Source: UBA1737 sp964541525 (lineage in GTDB: Bacteria; Bacillota_I; Bacilli_A; ML615J-28; CAG-313). Taken from it: a stretch of DNA of 64,000 nt. This document shows positions 1 to 8,360 of this stretch, in pieces; the stretch's first letter is position 1, and every line of letters starts with the position of its first letter. Location: contig CAZIQF010000007.1 in the NCBI GenBank assembly GCA_964541525.1, positions 1 through 64,000 on the forward strand, written 5' to 3'. Both the position numbers and the translations under genes were made by a program. The notes beneath the pieces were generated by a model. It saw only the letters and a program-made list of their open reading frames with translations, did no database searches and was not told the DNA's origin.

Positions 1-49
1 TTAAATTACCATAACAGCATAAAAGCACAAAACCATAAAAGATTTTACA

Positions 50-84
50 GAGCCATAAAAATAAGCCAAGCAAATCTGCTTGGC
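50..84 (-). terminator. Rho-independent terminator of rnhC
   Basis: Perfect 8-bp stem GCCAAGCA/TGCTTGGC (65-72 with 77-84) with a 4-base loop, lying just past the rnhC stop on the minus strand and followed on that strand by a T-rich run (positions 64 down to about 50). Confidence 0.8.
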
Positions 85-86
85 GA

Positions 87-1055
87 TTATTCATAAATAT
101 GACCCTGTTTAGATTTAGGTAGTGGATTTTGTAAAAAATATTTTTTTATTCTTGCTGTGTTAGCAAATTTTAGTTTAACAACTTCATCTAATTCATTAAA
201 GCCATAGTTTTTAACGAATAAAATTGCTGTTTTATCAACTTCAGGACCAGCACCTTTTAGAATATTTAAATTATATTTATTACTAAGTTGTTTGATTTGT
301 TTTAAGAAAGTATATCTTGCAAGGATGCTTGCCGCAGCAATTGCAACATGTGCTCTTTCTCCTTTAGGAATAAGGATTATATCTTGATTGACATTTGCCT
401 CATTTTTTAAATATTCGAAGTATTTATCGCGTGGTGTGAACTCATCAACCAAGATAGCGTCATACTTTACATTTTCGTTCTTTTTTAGTATACTATTAAT
501 AACTCGATTATGAAGATATGCTTTGATAAAATTCAAATTTGCTTTATCATCCGATAAATGATTGATTTTTTTTGGTTCTAGTAGCATAATGCTATAGGGA
601 ATTTTTTCGGCTAGTTTAATGCCTAAATCAACAATTTGCGAATCAGTTAAAAGTTTTGAGTCTTTTACTCCTAATTTTTTTAATTCACCGATTTGATTTG
701 CGTTAACATAAGTCGCACAGACGACAATCGGTCCGAAATAGTCTCCAGTTCCGACTTCATCACTACCGATAGCAGATAAATTAGAATAGTCAAATTGGAT
801 TTTGTCAGTTGTTACTTCAAGAGGAAGATTAAAGTTACTGGCCCATAAATTATATTCATGAGTTTCACCTTCACCTTGAAATAAAACGGTATTTGTTTTA
901 TAGAAAGTGATTGTTGAATTGGCAAGTTTTGCTCTTGCAATAATGTATTCACTTGCATTATAAGTTAAATAGCCTTGATAATGAGCTAGCATAGTTTCAA
1001 TTTGTTCATTAGTGGCTTTGATTTTATGTGTAGTATTAACTCGTTGTTCACTCAT
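87..1055 (-). CDS. rnhC: Ribonuclease HIII
   Basis: 322 aa. Cleaves the RNA strand of RNA/DNA hybrids in the cytoplasm. The N-terminal third resembles the TBP-like substrate-binding domain of RNase HIII. The catalytic domain carries GSDEVGTGDYFGP with the first acidic pair, then an ILVDEF segment and the AHVAIAAASILAR segment typical of type 2 RNases H. Length is close to the usual ~310 aa. I place the start at the ATG at 1055, because a good GGAGGAAG ribosome binding site precedes it. An in-frame GTG 15 bases upstream lies inside that site. The gene is divergent from mutS2, a neighbour arrangement common in Firmicutes. Confidence 0.95.
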   Translation of the reverse strand: MSEQRVNTTHKIKATNEQIETMLAHYQGYLTYNASEYIIARAKLANSTITFYKTNTVLFQGEGETHEYNLWASNFNLPLEVTTDKIQFDYSNLSAIGSDEVGTGDYFGPIVVCATYVNANQIGELKKLGVKDSKLLTDSQIVDLGIKLAEKIPYSIMLLEPKKINHLSDDKANLNFIKAYLHNRVINSILKKNENVKYDAILVDEFTPRDKYFEYLKNEANVNQDIILIPKGERAHVAIAAASILARYTFLKQIKQLSNKYNLNILKGAGPEVDKTAILFVKNYGFNELDEVVKLKFANTARIKKYFLQNPLPKSKQGHIYE

Positions 1056-1076
1056 TGTAACTTCCTCCACGATATT

Positions 1077-1105
1077 ATTATATCAAATAATAAAAAATTT
1101 GTCTA
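1077..1105 (-). promoter_or_regulatory. Sigma-A-type promoter of rnhC
   Basis: On the minus strand TAGACA (1105-1100), a 17-base spacer, and TATAAT (1082-1077) with an extended TGA before the -10. It lies immediately upstream of the rnhC ribosome binding site. Confidence 0.65.
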
Positions 1106-1142
1106 AACAATTTATATATTTTTTTAAAAAGAGGTTAAAATC

Positions 1143-3497
1143 ATGCGTTATTCGGATCAATATTTTTATCATAAACTAGAGATTGATGAAATAATTAATC
1201 AATTAGTTAATTTCACATGCTTAGATGTTACGAAAGAATACTTTAGAACCTTTACGCCAATGATAGATGAGGAAGAAATCAAACTTGCTCTTGCAAAAGT
1301 TAAAGAAGCATTGGGAATTACAGTTAGATATGAAAGAAGTCCAATTTATTTAACAATGGATTATCAACATTTATTGGATATTGCATCTAAAGGTGGAATT
1401 TTGTCAGGATTAGAATTATTCGAAACAGTTAGACTATTTTCTACAATTCGTGCTAATAAACGTTTATTGGAACTTTTAATTAAAGAACATTTTGAATGTA
1501 AATATTTCAAAGAATATGTAGATGATTTATATTTAGATTTAACCCTTGAAAAGATGTTGAGAAATGCAATTGATGATACAGGATATGTATTAGATTCGGC
1601 ATCACCTGCTTTACAAAAAATTAGAAATAAATTAAAAGGTTTAGATGAACGAATTAAGTCTAAGGTTCAAGAGATTATTAGCAATAAGGGTAGTTATTTA
1701 TCGGATTCTATTGTTGTTATTAGAAATGATCGATATTGTGTATGTGTTAAAGCAGAATATAAAAATTCTTTTCCAGGTATTTTGCATGATGTGTCTTCAA
1801 GTAATTTAACAGCATATATGGAGCCATTAGGCGTTGCTGAATTAACTAATGAAAAAGATCGCCTTCGTAATGAAGAAAAATTAGAATTAGAAAAGATTTT
1901 AAGACTTCTATCAAATCAAGTGATGTTACAGGCAGAAGTATTACAAGCTAATTATGAAATTATCATTGAATTGGATAAGATTTTTGCAAAAGCCCTTTTA
2001 GGTATATCTTATGATGGATATGCTCCAAAAATCAATACGAAGGGCATTTTAAAACTTAAAGATGCAAGACACCCTTTATTAAAAGTTGAAAAGGTTATAC
2101 CCAATAATATTGAATTTGGTGAAAATTATTTAGGGATTGTAATTACTGGTCCTAATACTGGTGGTAAAACGGTATTATTAAAAACGGTTGGTTTATTGTC
2201 ATTAATGGTAAAATTTGGCTTGTTAATTCCTGCAGCTGAAGATAGCGATGTGATGATTTACGATCATATTTTATGTGATATTGGTGATGACCAAAGTATA
2301 AAAGAAAATTTATCAACATTTTCCTCACATATGCGAAAGATGATTGCGATTGTTAACTTGGTAACACCTAATTCACTTGCATTATTTGATGAGATTGGAT
2401 CTGGCACTGATCCTGTTGAAGGTAGTGCAATCGCGATAGCAGTGCTAAAATACTTTATTAAAAATAAGGTTAGTTTTATTACAACAACGCATTATGCTGA
2501 ATTAAAAACTTTTGCATATACAACCGATGAACTTGTTAATGCATCAATGGCATTTAATGAAGATACAATGCAACCAACTTATCATTTAGTTATTGGTAAA
2601 AGTGGTTCATCAAATGCAATCAGTATTGCAAGTAATTTAGGGCTTAAGAAGAACATTATTAATGATGCTAGACGTAATTTGTCTAAACATTCTAATCAAA
2701 CAAGCGACTTAATTAAAAAGATTGAATTAAAAAATCAGCAATTAGAAGCGTATGAATTAGAATTAAAAAATTCATTACAAGAAACGGATAATTTAAAAGC
2801 CGAATATAATCGGTTATTAAATATGATAAAACAAGAAAAAGACAAGATTATTGAGAAAGCTAAGCAAGAAGCTAATGAAATTATTAATCAAGCAACATTT
2901 GACGCAACTACTTTATTAGAAGAGATTAAAATGCTTCAAAATAAAAACTTAAAATTGCATGAAATTATTGATATTAAAGCACAAATCGATAAAGTAAATC
3001 GTAAAAAGTCGGTTGAAGAATCGACTAAGAGTAATTTAACAATTAATGACATAAAAATAGGTGATCGTGTTTATTTAAAAGATTATCAACAATATGGAAA
3101 TATCACACGAATTAGAAAAGATAAAACGATTGATGTTGCGATTGGTAACATTTCGGTTAATGTTGAAATTAATGAAATGGAATTATCAATGATAGCAGAA
3201 AAGCCTGAAGTCAACAACATTGTTATTGAACGAAGTGAAACTGGTAGTAAAAGAGTTGGATTATCACTAGATTTACGAGGTGTTCGAGTAAATGATGCAA
3301 AAGAAATGTTGGAAAAATATATTGATGATTTAATTTTATCTAATATTAAATCGGCAACGATTATTCATGGGTTTGGTACTGGTGCAATTAGAGAATTAGT
3401 TCAAGATTTTTGTCGTAAATCAAAATATATTGATATTTATCGCTATGGTGGAGCTGGAGAAGGAGGACTAGGAGTAACTGTGATTACTTTAAAATAA
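1143..3497 (+). CDS. mutS2: Endonuclease/ATPase MutS2 with Smr domain
   Basis: 784 aa, the usual family length. MutS2 is not a mismatch-repair protein. It limits homologous recombination and, in Bacillus, also acts on collided ribosomes. Visible parts: an N-terminal MutS core and clamp region, Walker A GPNTGGKT (about residues 336-343), the DEIGSGTDP Walker B segment, a glutamate/lysine-rich coiled coil (about 520-610), and a C-terminal Smr domain beginning LDLRGVRV with the IHGFGTGA signature. The start follows an AAAGAGG site. The stop lies five bases before the thioredoxin gene, and mutS2-trx is a conserved Bacilli pair. Confidence 0.95.
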   Translation: MRYSDQYFYHKLEIDEIINQLVNFTCLDVTKEYFRTFTPMIDEEEIKLALAKVKEALGITVRYERSPIYLTMDYQHLLDIASKGGILSGLELFETVRLFSTIRANKRLLELLIKEHFECKYFKEYVDDLYLDLTLEKMLRNAIDDTGYVLDSASPALQKIRNKLKGLDERIKSKVQEIISNKGSYLSDSIVVIRNDRYCVCVKAEYKNSFPGILHDVSSSNLTAYMEPLGVAELTNEKDRLRNEEKLELEKILRLLSNQVMLQAEVLQANYEIIIELDKIFAKALLGISYDGYAPKINTKGILKLKDARHPLLKVEKVIPNNIEFGENYLGIVITGPNTGGKTVLLKTVGLLSLMVKFGLLIPAAEDSDVMIYDHILCDIGDDQSIKENLSTFSSHMRKMIAIVNLVTPNSLALFDEIGSGTDPVEGSAIAIAVLKYFIKNKVSFITTTHYAELKTFAYTTDELVNASMAFNEDTMQPTYHLVIGKSGSSNAISIASNLGLKKNIINDARRNLSKHSNQTSDLIKKIELKNQQLEAYELELKNSLQETDNLKAEYNRLLNMIKQEKDKIIEKAKQEANEIINQATFDATTLLEEIKMLQNKNLKLHEIIDIKAQIDKVNRKKSVEESTKSNLTINDIKIGDRVYLKDYQQYGNITRIRKDKTIDVAIGNISVNVEINEMELSMIAEKPEVNNIVIERSETGSKRVGLSLDLRGVRVNDAKEMLEKYIDDLILSNIKSATIIHGFGTGAIRELVQDFCRKSKYIDIYRYGGAGEGGLGVTVITLK

Positions 3498-3501
3498 TAA
3501 T

Positions 3502-3813
3502 ATGGAACTAGAACAAAGAGAAAAATTAGAACAATTAATTAAAGAAAATGAATGCTTAATGGTATTTTTTTATTCAACATGGTGTCCACCATGCCGTATG
3601 CTTCGACCTATCATTGAAGAATACATGGAAAATAACGAAGATGATTTAATCGTATGTATAAATACTGATCAAATCAAGGATTTACATAAATCATATGGTG
3701 TTTTTAATGTGCCGACAATTTTATGTATCAAGAATGGTGAAATAGTTGATACAATTGACGGATATGTTGAATATGAAGAAATTGAAGAAAGGTATAACCA
3801 ATTGAAATCATAA
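3502..3813 (+). CDS. Thioredoxin
   Basis: 103 aa, one thioredoxin fold. The active site is W27-C28-P29-P30-C31, so the usual Gly of WCGPC is Pro; the cis-proline segment VPTI is present. Likely a cytoplasmic disulfide reductase. The gene starts four bases after the mutS2 stop with no separate promoter and only a weak ribosome binding site of its own, so translational coupling to mutS2 is likely. Position next to mutS2 matches trxA of Bacillus, but the CPPC site is less typical of housekeeping TrxA, so I leave the symbol open. Confidence 0.88.
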   Translation: MELEQREKLEQLIKENECLMVFFYSTWCPPCRMLRPIIEEYMENNEDDLIVCINTDQIKDLHKSYGVFNVPTILCIKNGEIVDTIDGYVEYEEIEERYNQLKS

Positions 3814-3830
3814 TTTTATTATATAATTTT

Positions 3831-3859
3831 TTGCTTTTTATATAGATATGTGCTATAAT
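3831..3859 (+). promoter_or_regulatory. Sigma-A-type promoter of the fic gene
   Basis: TTGCTT (3831-3836), 17-base spacer, TATAAT (3854-3859) with extended TGC. It lies inside the region that a longer in-frame ATG (3848) would encode, which argues for the downstream start at 3884. Confidence 0.7.
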
Positions 3860-3883
3860 TTTGTTACAAGGAGAATTGATAAT

Positions 3884-4612
3884 ATGAACTTAAATGAAAA
3901 GAAAGCATATGTAGAACAAAATTTAAAATTTTTACCAGAATCTGAGTTAAAAGCTTATAACTTTAATTTTATTTGTGTTTTAACTAAAAATTCAGTAGGA
4001 ATGGAAAGTGGAATCACAACTCAGTTAGAAGATGTTGTTTCTGTGGTTAAGGGTCGTCCAAGTAAGGTTGATGAAGTATTGAAACGTGACTTATATAATC
4101 ATTATGACGGCTATTTAAAAATGCTTGATTACTTAAAAGAACATCAACATGGTGAAATTAGTGAAGAAATTATTAAAGACATTCACTCATCAATTGTAAA
4201 GGGAGTTATCGATGGTGGATTATATCGTAATGTAAATATTGCAGTAAAAGGTTCTAACTATGTACCTTGTGATCCAATTAAAGTATATCGTCGTATGGCT
4301 AAATATATTGAAGATGTTAATGCAATGGAACCTGGAATTGATAAAGTGTGTTATGCACATCTTCAATTATCAAAAATTCATCCTTTTTTAGATGGTAATG
4401 GTAGATTATGTCGTTTAATTTTGAATTATATGTTAATTTCTGAAGGATATTTACCAATCTCAATCCCTGCAAAAAGACGTCTTGAATATTTTGATACACT
4501 TGAAGCATATAAGGTTGATAAAACTCCTGAACCATTTAAAAACTTTTTATTAGAATTATTAAATAAGGAATATGATCGTTTAATTGATTTAATTGAACCA
4601 TTCGTAAAATAA
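3884..4612 (+). CDS. Fic-family protein (probable AMPylase)
   Basis: 242 aa. Fic enzymes usually transfer AMP from ATP to a protein hydroxyl. The catalytic loop HPFLDGNGR (residues 166-174) matches HPFx[D/E]GNGR exactly, with the downstream Arg that contacts phosphate. Near the N-terminus S37-VGM-E41 resembles the (S/T)xxxE(G/N) auto-inhibition motif, placing it as a possible class II Fic. No antitoxin gene is next to it and no DNA-binding domain is visible. The ATG at 3884 has an AAGGAG site and lies downstream of a clear promoter; the earlier ATG at 3848 overlaps that promoter. Target protein unknown. Confidence 0.88.
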   Translation: MNLNEKKAYVEQNLKFLPESELKAYNFNFICVLTKNSVGMESGITTQLEDVVSVVKGRPSKVDEVLKRDLYNHYDGYLKMLDYLKEHQHGEISEEIIKDIHSSIVKGVIDGGLYRNVNIAVKGSNYVPCDPIKVYRRMAKYIEDVNAMEPGIDKVCYAHLQLSKIHPFLDGNGRLCRLILNYMLISEGYLPISIPAKRRLEYFDTLEAYKVDKTPEPFKNFLLELLNKEYDRLIDLIEPFVK

Positions 4613-4620
4613 CAAATAAG

Positions 4621-4642
4621 TGCTACTTTGTAGCATTTTTTT
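4621..4642 (+). terminator. Terminator after fic
   Basis: Stem TGCTAC/GTAGCA with a TTT loop followed by seven T residues. Confidence 0.85.
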
Positions 4643-4737
4643 GTTTGAAAAAAAGATATTTGATATTTTTAACCATATTACTTTAAAAAAATAAGTTTTT
4701 TTGATATAATATATGGTGAGTAAGAAAGAGGAATTAT

Positions 4738-5295
4738 GTGAATAACAAAGTAGAAATTATCAGTTATAAACATAATGGTGAGTTGCATCGTGTATGGCAG
4801 TATGCATATATCGTTAGACAAACAAGTGATATGATTGTTGTTATCAATGATTATCCAAACGTTATCGATGGTGATGGTAGAAGATGGCGCACTAAAGAAC
4901 CAGCAGTTTGCTATTTTTTCAAAAACTATTGGTTTAATATTGTATGTATGCTTCGTAATAATGCCATTTACTACTATTGTAATCTTAGTTCACCTTATGT
5001 GAGAGATTCGGAAGGAATCAAGTATATTGATTATGATTTAGATGTTAAGGTGTTTCCTAGTGGTGATAAAATTATTTTAGACCGTGATGAATTTGAATTT
5101 AATCAAGTGGATTATGGATATCCTAAAAAATTAGTTGCTATAATTGAAAAGGAAATGCAAAAATTATTGGAAAGGATTAATAAAAATGAATTACCTTTCT
5201 ATCCCGACGTAGTACTCAATGATTATGGGATTTATTTAAACCTAAAACAACAAATGAATCGTAAGAAGAAAAAATATACGCCACAAAATAAATAG
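4738..5295 (+). CDS. ntdp: DUF402 nucleoside tri-/diphosphatase
   Basis: 185 aa. Full-length similarity in pattern to the UPF0374/DUF402 family (YgaC; nucleoside di/triphosphatase in Staphylococcus). The family hydrolyses the terminal phosphates of nucleotides with divalent metal. Visible are the acidic and aromatic core NLSSPYV, YIDYDLDVKVFPSG and LDRDEFEFN, where the metal-binding acidic residues of DUF402 proteins lie. The start is GTG at 4738: the overlapping ATG at 4736 runs straight into TGA, and an AGAAAGAGG site precedes the GTG. Flanked by terminators on both sides, so monocistronic. An extended TGATATAAT -10 at 4702-4710 probably drives it; no good -35 is seen. Confidence 0.8.
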   Translation: MNNKVEIISYKHNGELHRVWQYAYIVRQTSDMIVVINDYPNVIDGDGRRWRTKEPAVCYFFKNYWFNIVCMLRNNAIYYYCNLSSPYVRDSEGIKYIDYDLDVKVFPSGDKIILDRDEFEFNQVDYGYPKKLVAIIEKEMQKLLERINKNELPFYPDVVLNDYGIYLNLKQQMNRKKKKYTPQNK

Positions 5296-5322
5296 TATCT
5301 TTTTGGTACTATTTTTTATTTT
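5291..5322 (+). terminator. Terminator after ntdp
   Basis: Stem AATAGTA/TACTATT with a 9-base loop followed by a T-rich run. Confidence 0.75.
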
Positions 5323-5337
5323 ATTGATGATTAAATG

Positions 5338-5366
5338 TTATATTTATTGAATTATTTGCATATCAT
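5338..5366 (+). promoter_or_regulatory. Sigma-E-like sporulation promoter of spoIVA
   Basis: TTATATT (5338-5344), exactly 14 bases, CATATCAT (5359-5366). The B. subtilis sigma-E consensus is KMATATT and CATACAnT with 13-15 spacing. spoIVA is a sigma-E gene in Bacillus, and three other sporulation genes in this window show the same arrangement. Confidence 0.6.
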
Positions 5367-5391
5367 TAACTAAAAGGAGTGGAAATTTGAT

Positions 5392-6870
5392 ATGAGTGAT
5401 AATATTATACGTGACGTCATCACAAGAACAAGCGGTGAATTATATCTAGGCGTGGTGGGGTCAGTTAGAAGTGGAAAGAGTACTTTTATTAGAAAATTCA
5501 TGGAATTAAAAGTATTACCTTACGTTCATGATAAACAAATCTATAAAAAGTTGCTTGATGAACTTCCACAAAGTGGTGAGGGTCGTAGTATAATGACCGT
5601 TGAGCCAAAATTTATTCCAAGTGATCAAGTTAAGATTACAATCGATCAGGATGTTTCGTTTCAAGCACGTTTAGTGGATTGTGTTGGATATGTGATTCCA
5701 AGTGCAACAGGTTATCTAAATGAAGATGGAACTGCAAGAATGGTTCAAACTCCATGGTTTAATGAAGGTATACCATTTAATGAGGCAGCTACATTAGGAA
5801 CAAAAAAAGTAATTGAAAATCATGCGAATATCGGAATCGTTGTTACAAGTGATGGAAGTTTTGGTGAGTTTAAACGATATGAATATGAAGCAATTGAAGA
5901 GAAAATCATTGCTGAGTTAAAAGAATTAAATAAACCTTTTATTGTTGTTTTAAACACGACTAAACCTAAAGAACCTGATACAATGGCTTTAGTTGAAGAA
6001 TTAAGTAAAAAGTATGATAATGCTGTTGTTGCAATAAATGTTAACTCAATGACAGAAGAAGATTTAGATCTCATTATGAAAGAAGTATTAACAGAATTTG
6101 ATATTTCTGAATTATTAGTTAAAGTACCTAGTTGGATTGAAGTATTAAATGATGATATTTCATACAAACATGATTTTAATGAATTAATCTCAACTACAAC
6201 TGCAAATTATCGAAAGCTGAAAGATGTTTTTAATATTCAAGAAACTTTAAAAAATAGTGAGTTGTTTGATACTGTTGAAATCAGTAATATTGATCCTTCA
6301 ACTGGTATGGTTGAATTAAACATTACTTGTGAAGAAAGCTTATATAATAGTTTAATTGAAGAGGTAATTGGCACTAAAATTGAAAATAAAGGTCAATTTA
6401 TGGCATTATTACAAGATTATAAGAAAGCTAAGGATCTATATGAAAAACTTGGAAATTCTTTAGAAACGGTAAAAGAACGTGGATATGATATCGTAATTCC
6501 AAAAGTTAAAGAAATGATTTTAGAAAAGCCAGAAATTATTAAACAAGGTAGTAGATATGGTATTAAAGTAAAAGCAATTGCACCTGCTGTTGCGTTAACC
6601 GAATTAAAGATTGAATCAACTTTCGAACCGATTATAGGTAGTGAACATCAAGCAGAAGCATTAATTAATCATATGTTAGAAAAGAGTGAAAATAATATCG
6701 ATGAACTATGGAATAGTGAAATTTTTGGTAGAAAACTATGTGATGTAATTAAAGATGGAATTTATGCGAAAACTAATGCAATTGAAGATCAAACATTATA
6801 TAAATTTAAAGAAGCTCTAGAAAAAGTTGTTAATTATGGCCGTGGTGGCGTCATTGCAATAATAATCTAA
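5392..6870 (+). CDS. spoIVA: Stage IV sporulation protein A (coat morphogenetic ATPase)
   Basis: 492 aa, the exact usual family length. SpoIVA is an ATPase that polymerises on the outer forespore membrane in the mother cell and forms the base layer of the spore coat. Seen: an N-terminal P-loop GVVGSVRSGKST (about 20-31), the long middle region conserved in SpoIVA, and a glycine-rich hydrophobic C-terminal tail (GRGGVIAIII) like the tail that anchors SpoIVA to SpoVM. The start has an AAGGAG site. It is followed directly by HU, as in B. subtilis (spoIVA-hbs). Confidence 0.97.
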   Translation: MSDNIIRDVITRTSGELYLGVVGSVRSGKSTFIRKFMELKVLPYVHDKQIYKKLLDELPQSGEGRSIMTVEPKFIPSDQVKITIDQDVSFQARLVDCVGYVIPSATGYLNEDGTARMVQTPWFNEGIPFNEAATLGTKKVIENHANIGIVVTSDGSFGEFKRYEYEAIEEKIIAELKELNKPFIVVLNTTKPKEPDTMALVEELSKKYDNAVVAINVNSMTEEDLDLIMKEVLTEFDISELLVKVPSWIEVLNDDISYKHDFNELISTTTANYRKLKDVFNIQETLKNSELFDTVEISNIDPSTGMVELNITCEESLYNSLIEEVIGTKIENKGQFMALLQDYKKAKDLYEKLGNSLETVKERGYDIVIPKVKEMILEKPEIIKQGSRYGIKVKAIAPAVALTELKIESTFEPIIGSEHQAEALINHMLEKSENNIDELWNSEIFGRKLCDVIKDGIYAKTNAIEDQTLYKFKEALEKVVNYGRGGVIAIII

Positions 6871-6907
6871 AAAATATAAGTAAAACCTAAAAAAATTATC
6901 ATTTTAG

Positions 6908-6936
6908 TTGTTATTATGATTTTTTCTTGTTATAAT
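6908..6936 (+). promoter_or_regulatory. Sigma-A-type promoter of the HU gene
   Basis: TTGTTA (6908-6913), 17 bases, TATAAT (6931-6936) with extended TGT. Confidence 0.75.
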
Positions 6937-6955
6937 ATTTTGCGAGGTGAATATT

Positions 6956-7228
6956 ATGACAAAAAGCGAATTAATAAAAAATATTCATACAAATACTGAT
7001 TATAATTATTCTGAAATTGAAGAAATTGTTGATTTAGTATTCAGTTTAATTTCTGATGGACTAAAAGAAGAAGATAAAGTAGTAATTAGTGGGTTTGGGA
7101 CATTTGAAAAGTATTATCAAGAAGGTTATCGCGGTGTTAATCCCGCTACGGGTGAGTCAATCTTAGTTCCAGGAAATTATAAAATTCGTTTTAATGCAAG
7201 TAAAAAATTAAAAGATAGTTTGAAATAA
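6956..7228 (+). CDS. hup: HU-family DNA-binding protein
   Basis: 90 aa, standard HU size. A nucleoid protein that binds and bends DNA as a dimer. It shows the family pattern: N-terminal helices, VVISGFGTFEKY, and the beta-arm segment NPATGESI with the Pro that intercalates in DNA. The start is the ATG at 6956 behind GCGAGGTGA; an in-frame GTG at 6947 lies inside the ribosome binding site. HU after spoIVA matches hbs of Bacillus. It has its own strong promoter, so it is expressed in growth as well as after spoIVA. Confidence 0.93.
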   Translation: MTKSELIKNIHTNTDYNYSEIEEIVDLVFSLISDGLKEEDKVVISGFGTFEKYYQEGYRGVNPATGESILVPGNYKIRFNASKKLKDSLK

Positions 7229-7259
7229 AAAAACATACCAATTTAAGGTATGTTTTTTG
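7229..7259 (+). terminator. Bidirectional terminator between HU and the CPBP gene
   Basis: Stem AAAAACATACC/GGTATGTTTTT; the A-run on one side and T-run on the other make it work for both convergent genes. Confidence 0.85.
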
Positions 7260-8228
7260 TTACTGCATATTATAAAGCAAATTAGCAACGAGAATCATAA
7301 TAAATGATAATAGATTATTTAACATATGTGCAAAAATAGGTGCTACAATATTTTTATCTGATTTAATGTAAGTATATCCCAGTGCATATCCCATTAAGCA
7401 ATAAGGAATGATATAGAAAAATTCAGTAATAAAATCTAGATAGGTTGCATTGCCATTGAAGATATCAGGAATAATTCCAATTGCAGTTGAAACAACATGT
7501 AGTGCTCCAAACGCAACAGAAGAAACTACAAGTGCAAGATAAGGCTTTTTTGGAAATAGATTAAAGATACTTTTTCTAAAAACCAACTCTTCTAAAATTG
7601 GAGCAAATATTACTGTAGCGAAAAACATTAAGATAGTGGGAATTCCTGGTTGCATCATATTTATAATGGCTTCTTGATTACCTGAATCACCTTCAACGCC
7701 TAGTAAAATCATCAAAATATTAGAAATAAGATTTGCACCATAAAGGAGACCTAATCCCATCACCCCTAAACCAAAATATTTACCAATTGTTGTTTTTATA
7801 TCTTTAATAATTATTTTGTAAGACATTGGAATAACACCAGCAATTGCGATTAGATATACTGAAAATTGTAGAATTGGATTAATATCATTGATAATTTGTT
7901 CGTATTGTTCAGCATTATCTTCAATATTTGTAATTACATCAAATGGAATTTGTTTAATAATCATGTAAGCATATAAAAAAATCAAACTAATAACATTTGC
8001 AATCAGAAAGAAAACAATAGCATAATAACAAATATTAAAAGTGGAAACTTTTAGTACAGATTGATCAATTAGTAATTGATTATCAGTATTTACTGGTTCT
8101 TCAGATTCATTTTTTAACTTAGTTAATAAATCGTTTACTACTTTTTCCTTTTTGTAAAATTGTGTGACAAAGAAAAATGGAAGAGCAATAAATGCAATTG
8201 TAATTAATGTCATAATAGTCTCTATCAT
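7260..8228 (-). CDS. CPBP-family intramembrane metalloprotease
   Basis: 322 aa with about eight hydrophobic segments. The CPBP (Abi/CAAX) family cleaves or binds prenyl-type and other membrane substrates. The three family motifs are present: EELVFRK (EExxxR), FGALHV (FxxxH) and HMLNN in the last membrane helices. The N-terminus has a single helix followed by a charged cytosolic stretch. The ATG at 8228 follows TTGAGGTGA. It is convergent with HU and has its own promoter. The substrate cannot be inferred; bacteriocin self-immunity proteins of this family exist, but no bacteriocin gene is nearby. Confidence 0.88.
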   Translation of the reverse strand: MIETIMTLITIAFIALPFFFVTQFYKKEKVVNDLLTKLKNESEEPVNTDNQLLIDQSVLKVSTFNICYYAIVFFLIANVISLIFLYAYMIIKQIPFDVITNIEDNAEQYEQIINDINPILQFSVYLIAIAGVIPMSYKIIIKDIKTTIGKYFGLGVMGLGLLYGANLISNILMILLGVEGDSGNQEAIINMMQPGIPTILMFFATVIFAPILEELVFRKSIFNLFPKKPYLALVVSSVAFGALHVVSTAIGIIPDIFNGNATYLDFITEFFYIIPYCLMGYALGYTYIKSDKNIVAPIFAHMLNNLLSFIMILVANLLYNMQ

Positions 8229-8256
8229 ATTTCACCTCAAAATTATAACTATAAAT

Positions 8257-8285
8257 ATTATATCAAATAACGAAAATATTAGCAA
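8257..8285 (-). promoter_or_regulatory. Sigma-A-type promoter of the CPBP gene
   Basis: On the minus strand TTGCTA (8285-8280), 17 bases, TATAAT (8262-8257) with extended TGA. Confidence 0.75.
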
Positions 8286-8313
8286 GTAAATATTGCTATT
8301 TAGATTAAATCAA

Positions 8314-8342
8314 GTATATTTTAATTGAATAACGCATATGAT
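8314..8342 (+). promoter_or_regulatory. Sigma-E-like sporulation promoter of the GerMN gene
   Basis: GTATATT (8314-8320), exactly 14 bases, CATATGAT (8335-8342). Same architecture as the spoIVA, yqfC and spoVIF promoters. No sigma-A promoter of comparable quality is seen here. Confidence 0.55.
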
Positions 8343-8360
8343 TGATTAGAGGTGCTTGAT

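Noticed and set aside
4654..4682. Sigma-E-like promoter before ntdp (AGATATT, 13 bases, CATATTAC)
   Set aside because: Weaker in both boxes and spacing than the four accepted sites; an extended -10 for sigma-A lies closer to the gene.
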